Positions 4,874-6,969 of a stretch of DNA of 6,969 nt are shown one piece after another. The translations under genes were made by a program, and so were the position numbers. The notes beneath the pieces were generated by a model. That model did no database searches. It was not told the origin of the DNA and was given only the letters and a program-made list of their open reading frames with translations. The DNA is from DATJPR01 sp035506295 (lineage in GTDB: Bacteria > Bacteroidota > Ignavibacteria > UBA10030 > UBA6906): assembly GCA_035506295.1 (NCBI GenBank), contig DATJPR010000055.1, forward strand, positions 1 to 6,969, written 5' to 3'. Positions within the stretch are counted from its first letter, which is position 1. The number at the start of each line of letters is the position of its first letter.

Positions 4874-6127
4874 TCAGGAATGACCGGCCGTGCGGTCAAA
4901 AAGGATCAAGTGTCCGAGTTTATCGCGTTTTGTCTGCAGATACCGCTCATTCAGCGGATTCGGGCTCATTTCCAGCGGAACCCGCTCCACAATGTCGAGG
5001 CCGTACCCTGCAAGTCCAACAACCTTCTTCGGGTTGTTGGTCAGGAGACGAATTTTCCCGATCCCGAGATCCCGCAGTATTTGCGCGCCGATGCCGTAGT
5101 CACGCAGGTCCGGACGAAATCCCAGCCTCTCATTCGCTTCGACCGTATCCAGCCCTTCGTCCTGCAGGCTGTACGCCCGGAGCTTGTTGAGAAGTCCGAT
5201 TCCCCTTCCCTCCTGGCGCATATAGAGCACGACGCCCGATCCTGCTTCTTCGACCATTTCCATGGCCCTGATAAGCTGTTCATTGCAGTCACAACGGAGC
5301 GATCCGAAGACATCTCCTGTCAAACATTCGGAATGGACCCGGACGAGCGTCGGAACGGCGGGATCAATAGTCCCCTTCACGAGAGCGATGTGGTCCTTGT
5401 TGTCCGTGTCGCTCCTGTAGAGATGGAGGGTAAACTCACCGTGTCGCGTCGGTAATTTCGTCGTCACCGACCGGTGAACGAGCTTCTCCCGCGCCATCCG
5501 GTAGGCGATCAGATCGCGGACCGAGATGATCGCAAGCCCGTGGTGCTTTGCCAGTGCGAGCAGCTCCGGAAGCCTTGCCATGGAGCCGTCTGCTTTCATG
5601 ATTTCACACAGCACACCGGCCTGATGGAGGCCGGCGAGCCGGCACAAATCGACAACGGCTTCGGTGTGACCAGCGCGCCGCAGAACTCCGCCTTCCGCTG
5701 CCCGCAAGGGAAAGATGTGCCCCGGTCGGCCGAGATCGGAAGGAAGGGTGTGTTCATCCGCGAGCGCGCGCACCGTCGCGGCACGGTCAGCCGCAGAAAC
5801 ACCGGTGGACGTTCCATGCAAATAGTCGACCGAAACTGTGAACTGTGTCTCGTGCGGCGAGGTATTGCTTTCCACCATCAGCGTCAGCCCGAGCGCTTCA
5901 GCGCGTTCGCTCGAGAGCGGCGAACAAATCACCCCTCGCCCGTGCGTCGCGAGAAAATTGATGACGTGGTCGTCGACAAAATCCGCCGCGCAAACGAAGT
6001 CGCCTTCGTTCTCCCGGTCTTCGTCGTCCACGACAATGAGGATTCTTCCGCTCCGGAACTCCTTGATCGCTTCGTCGACGGAGTTGAACCGGGTCCGCGG
6101 AGAATCGGTGCCAGATGCGTGTTTCAT
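4874..6127 (-). CDS. ribBA: Bifunctional 3,4-dihydroxy-2-butanone-4-phosphate synthase / GTP cyclohydrolase II
   Basis: This 417-residue cytosolic enzyme provides both entry points of riboflavin synthesis: ribulose 5-phosphate to dihydroxybutanone phosphate, and GTP to the diaminopyrimidine intermediate. The RibB half (about 1-215) has DDEDRENEGD (34-43), THGRG (61-65), HGTSTGVSAADRAATV (104-119), RAGHTEA with His154, and Glu175, so its acid/base and metal residues are present. The RibA half (about 218-417) has the zinc cysteines Cys268, Cys279 and Cys281 (SECLTGDVFGSLRCDC), MRQEGRGIGL (303-311), Asp340 and Arg342, and LTNNPKK (362-368). Both halves therefore look active. The ATG at 6125-6127 is 12 bases past the yajC stop with no good Shine-Dalgarno, which suggests translational coupling. 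I see no FMN riboswitch, in keeping with its place inside an operon. A terminator follows at once. Confidence 0.97.
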   Translation of the reverse strand: MKHASGTDSPRTRFNSVDEAIKEFRSGRILIVVDDEDRENEGDFVCAADFVDDHVINFLATHGRGVICSPLSSERAEALGLTLMVESNTSPHETQFTVSVDYLHGTSTGVSAADRAATVRALADEHTLPSDLGRPGHIFPLRAAEGGVLRRAGHTEAVVDLCRLAGLHQAGVLCEIMKADGSMARLPELLALAKHHGLAIISVRDLIAYRMAREKLVHRSVTTKLPTRHGEFTLHLYRSDTDNKDHIALVKGTIDPAVPTLVRVHSECLTGDVFGSLRCDCNEQLIRAMEMVEEAGSGVVLYMRQEGRGIGLLNKLRAYSLQDEGLDTVEANERLGFRPDLRDYGIGAQILRDLGIGKIRLLTNNPKKVVGLAGYGLDIVERVPLEMSPNPLNERYLQTKRDKLGHLILFDRTAGHS

Positions 6128-6139
6128 GCCGGCGAAAAC

Positions 6140-6472
6140 TTACTTTCCTTTCTTCGGTTCGGGGTCCGACTCGCGAAGAATAGCGGTGATCGCGGTCCGA
6201 TCCATCTTCACTTTCACATTGTCGGCGATTTCCACCAGAATCGTCTTCTCGTCCGCTCCCGCCACGGACCCATGAATTCCGCCGGCGGTGACGACTTTGT
6301 CCCCCTTCTTCACGGCGCCGAGCATCTTTTCCCGCTCCTTGCGCTGTTTGCTTTGCGGTCGAATGATCATGAAATAGAAAATTGCGATGATCAACGCAAA
6401 CATGAGCAGAGTGCTGATCATGCTGCCCTGGGGATCACTCGGATTGGGAGCCATCGCGATAAGCTGCATCAT
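6140..6472 (-). CDS. yajC: Sec translocon accessory subunit YajC
   Basis: The 110-residue protein has one transmembrane helix (about 18-37, MISTLLMFALIIAIFYFMII) followed directly by the hallmark RPQ (38-40) and a basic, soluble tail with GDKVVTAGGIHG (57-68). YajC joins SecD and SecF in the complex that assists the SecYEG protein-export channel in the inner membrane. Two tandem ATG codons begin the frame; the first (6470-6472) is used here and has AAGGA 11 bases upstream. A start at Met7 is conceivable. It lies 41 bases after tgt and 12 bases before ribBA, on the same strand, so cotranscription is likely. In many bacteria tgt-yajC is followed by secD and secF; here ribBA takes that place, so secDF must lie elsewhere. 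Confidence 0.95.
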   Translation of the reverse strand: MMQLIAMAPNPSDPQGSMISTLLMFALIIAIFYFMIIRPQSKQRKEREKMLGAVKKGDKVVTAGGIHGSVAGADEKTILVEIADNVKVKMDRTAITAILRESDPEPKKGK

Positions 6473-6513
6473 TGGGTTATCGTTCCTTCTTTCGCTTGTG
6501 TTGGTTGGGTGGA

Positions 6514-6969
6514 TTACTCCGCGCTCTCGTCCACGGCGATCGTTCCCAGCACGGACTGTTTCCAGGTTGGGAATGTCCCGCTGAGAATGGCCTCACGGGC
6601 AGAGCGCATGAGCGTGAGGTAGTACGAAATATTGTGCATGGTCGCGAGCTGGAGCGCAAGAATCTCCCCCGCCTTGAATAGGTGCCGCACATAGGCACGC
6701 GTGAAACTCCGGCACGCATAGCAGTGGCACGCAGGATCCATGGGGGAGAAATCCGTTGAGTGCTTCGCGTTGCGCATATTCAGCCGCCCCTGCGACGTGA
6801 AAATGACTGCATTCCTTGCGTTCCGGGTCGGCAAGACGCAATCGAACATGTCAACGCCCCGCTCGACCGCTTCCAGGATGTTTTCCGGCGTGCCGACCCC
6901 CATCAGGTACCGTGGTTTCTCTGTCGGGAGAATCTCGGTCGTGAGCTCGATCATCCGATACATCAGGTC
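6514..6969 (-). CDS. tgt: Queuine/preQ1 tRNA-guanine transglycosylase (Tgt), C-terminal part
   Basis: The reading frame is open to the right edge, so the 5' part is missing and 151 codons remain. Tgt exchanges guanine 34 of tRNAs with GUN anticodons (Tyr, His, Asn, Asp) for preQ1 in bacteria, the first tRNA-level step to queuosine. The visible part includes YLMGVGTPENILEAVERG, then GVDMFDCVLPTRNARNA, whose Asp in FDC is the catalytic nucleophile (Asp280 in Zymomonas Tgt), and the zinc site CHCYAC with a His 31 residues after the first Cys (TMHN). That spacing equals Cys318 to His349 in the Zymomonas enzyme. Stop TAA is at 6514-6516, followed after 41 bases by yajC. It is probably the first visible gene of a tgt-yajC-ribBA transcript whose promoter lies outside the window. 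Confidence 0.96.
   Translation of the reverse strand, partial: DLMYRMIELTTEILPTEKPRYLMGVGTPENILEAVERGVDMFDCVLPTRNARNAVIFTSQGRLNMRNAKHSTDFSPMDPACHCYACRSFTRAYVRHLFKAGEILALQLATMHNISYYLTLMRSAREAILSGTFPTWKQSVLGTIAVDESAE

Noticed and set aside
6128..6139. FMN riboswitch upstream of ribBA
   Set aside because: Only 12 bases separate yajC and ribBA, leaving no room for an aptamer; none is visible elsewhere in the window.
5474..6622. Long plus-strand open frame (382 codons) opposite ribBA, yajC and the tgt end
   Set aside because: It crosses three well-identified genes in antisense, its protein has no recognisable domain and is rich in Arg and His as expected of a shadow frame in GC-rich DNA.

Overview
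The window looks like an ordinary chromosomal stretch from a free-living bacterium of about 55% G+C (estimated by eye). A GH31 glycosidase, a small GIY-YIG protein beside a tRNA, a Tat-exported amidase and a fused RibBA suggest the Bacteroidota/Ignavibacteriota (FCB) neighbourhood. That placement is an inference from gene content and protein style, not from a marker gene. Nearly every gene is on the minus strand; only the glycosidase fragment at the left edge is on the plus strand. No CRISPR array, transposase, integrase or phage gene is visible.

Region by region. 1-774 (+) is the C-terminal end of a family 31 glycoside hydrolase with a PA14-like segment. It converges on a 94-residue GIY-YIG nuclease-domain gene (863-1147, -). 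That gene lies between two near-identical GC-rich intrinsic terminators (826-861 and 1215-1247). The second terminator serves tRNA-Cys(GCA) at 1255-1326. Just upstream of the tRNA lie pieces of a second, broken tRNA-Cys copy (1402-1497), including an exact 14-bp repeat of its 5' end. Next is a Tat-exported amidase-signature enzyme (1588-3249, -). Then comes tRNA-Gly(GCC) (3453-3525, -) with two candidate promoters and a strong downstream terminator (3334-3372). A CYTH-domain protein (3635-4168, -) and the transcription elongation factor greA (4250-4732, -) follow, with no terminator seen between greA, CYTH and tRNA-Gly. From 4837 to the right edge is a compact minus-strand unit, read as tgt (5' end missing), yajC and ribBA, closed by an intrinsic terminator just after the ribBA stop.

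Functionally, tgt (queuosine in tRNA), yajC (accessory subunit of the Sec translocase) and ribBA (both entry steps of riboflavin synthesis) are probably one transcript, judging by gaps of 41 and 12 nt. greA starts a separate unit with its own leader. The left half mixes polysaccharide and amide catabolism with tRNA genes.

I see no obvious new multi-gene system. The part that best repays attention is 826-1500: a GIY-YIG gene between copies of a tRNA terminator, next to an intact tRNA-Cys and a disrupted one. It could be the footprint of a small element that targets tRNA genes. Smaller signals are an inverted repeat that encloses the tRNA-Gly promoter, a tRNA-Gly trailer complementary to the tRNA's own 3' part, and a hairpin with a U-rich tail in the greA leader.
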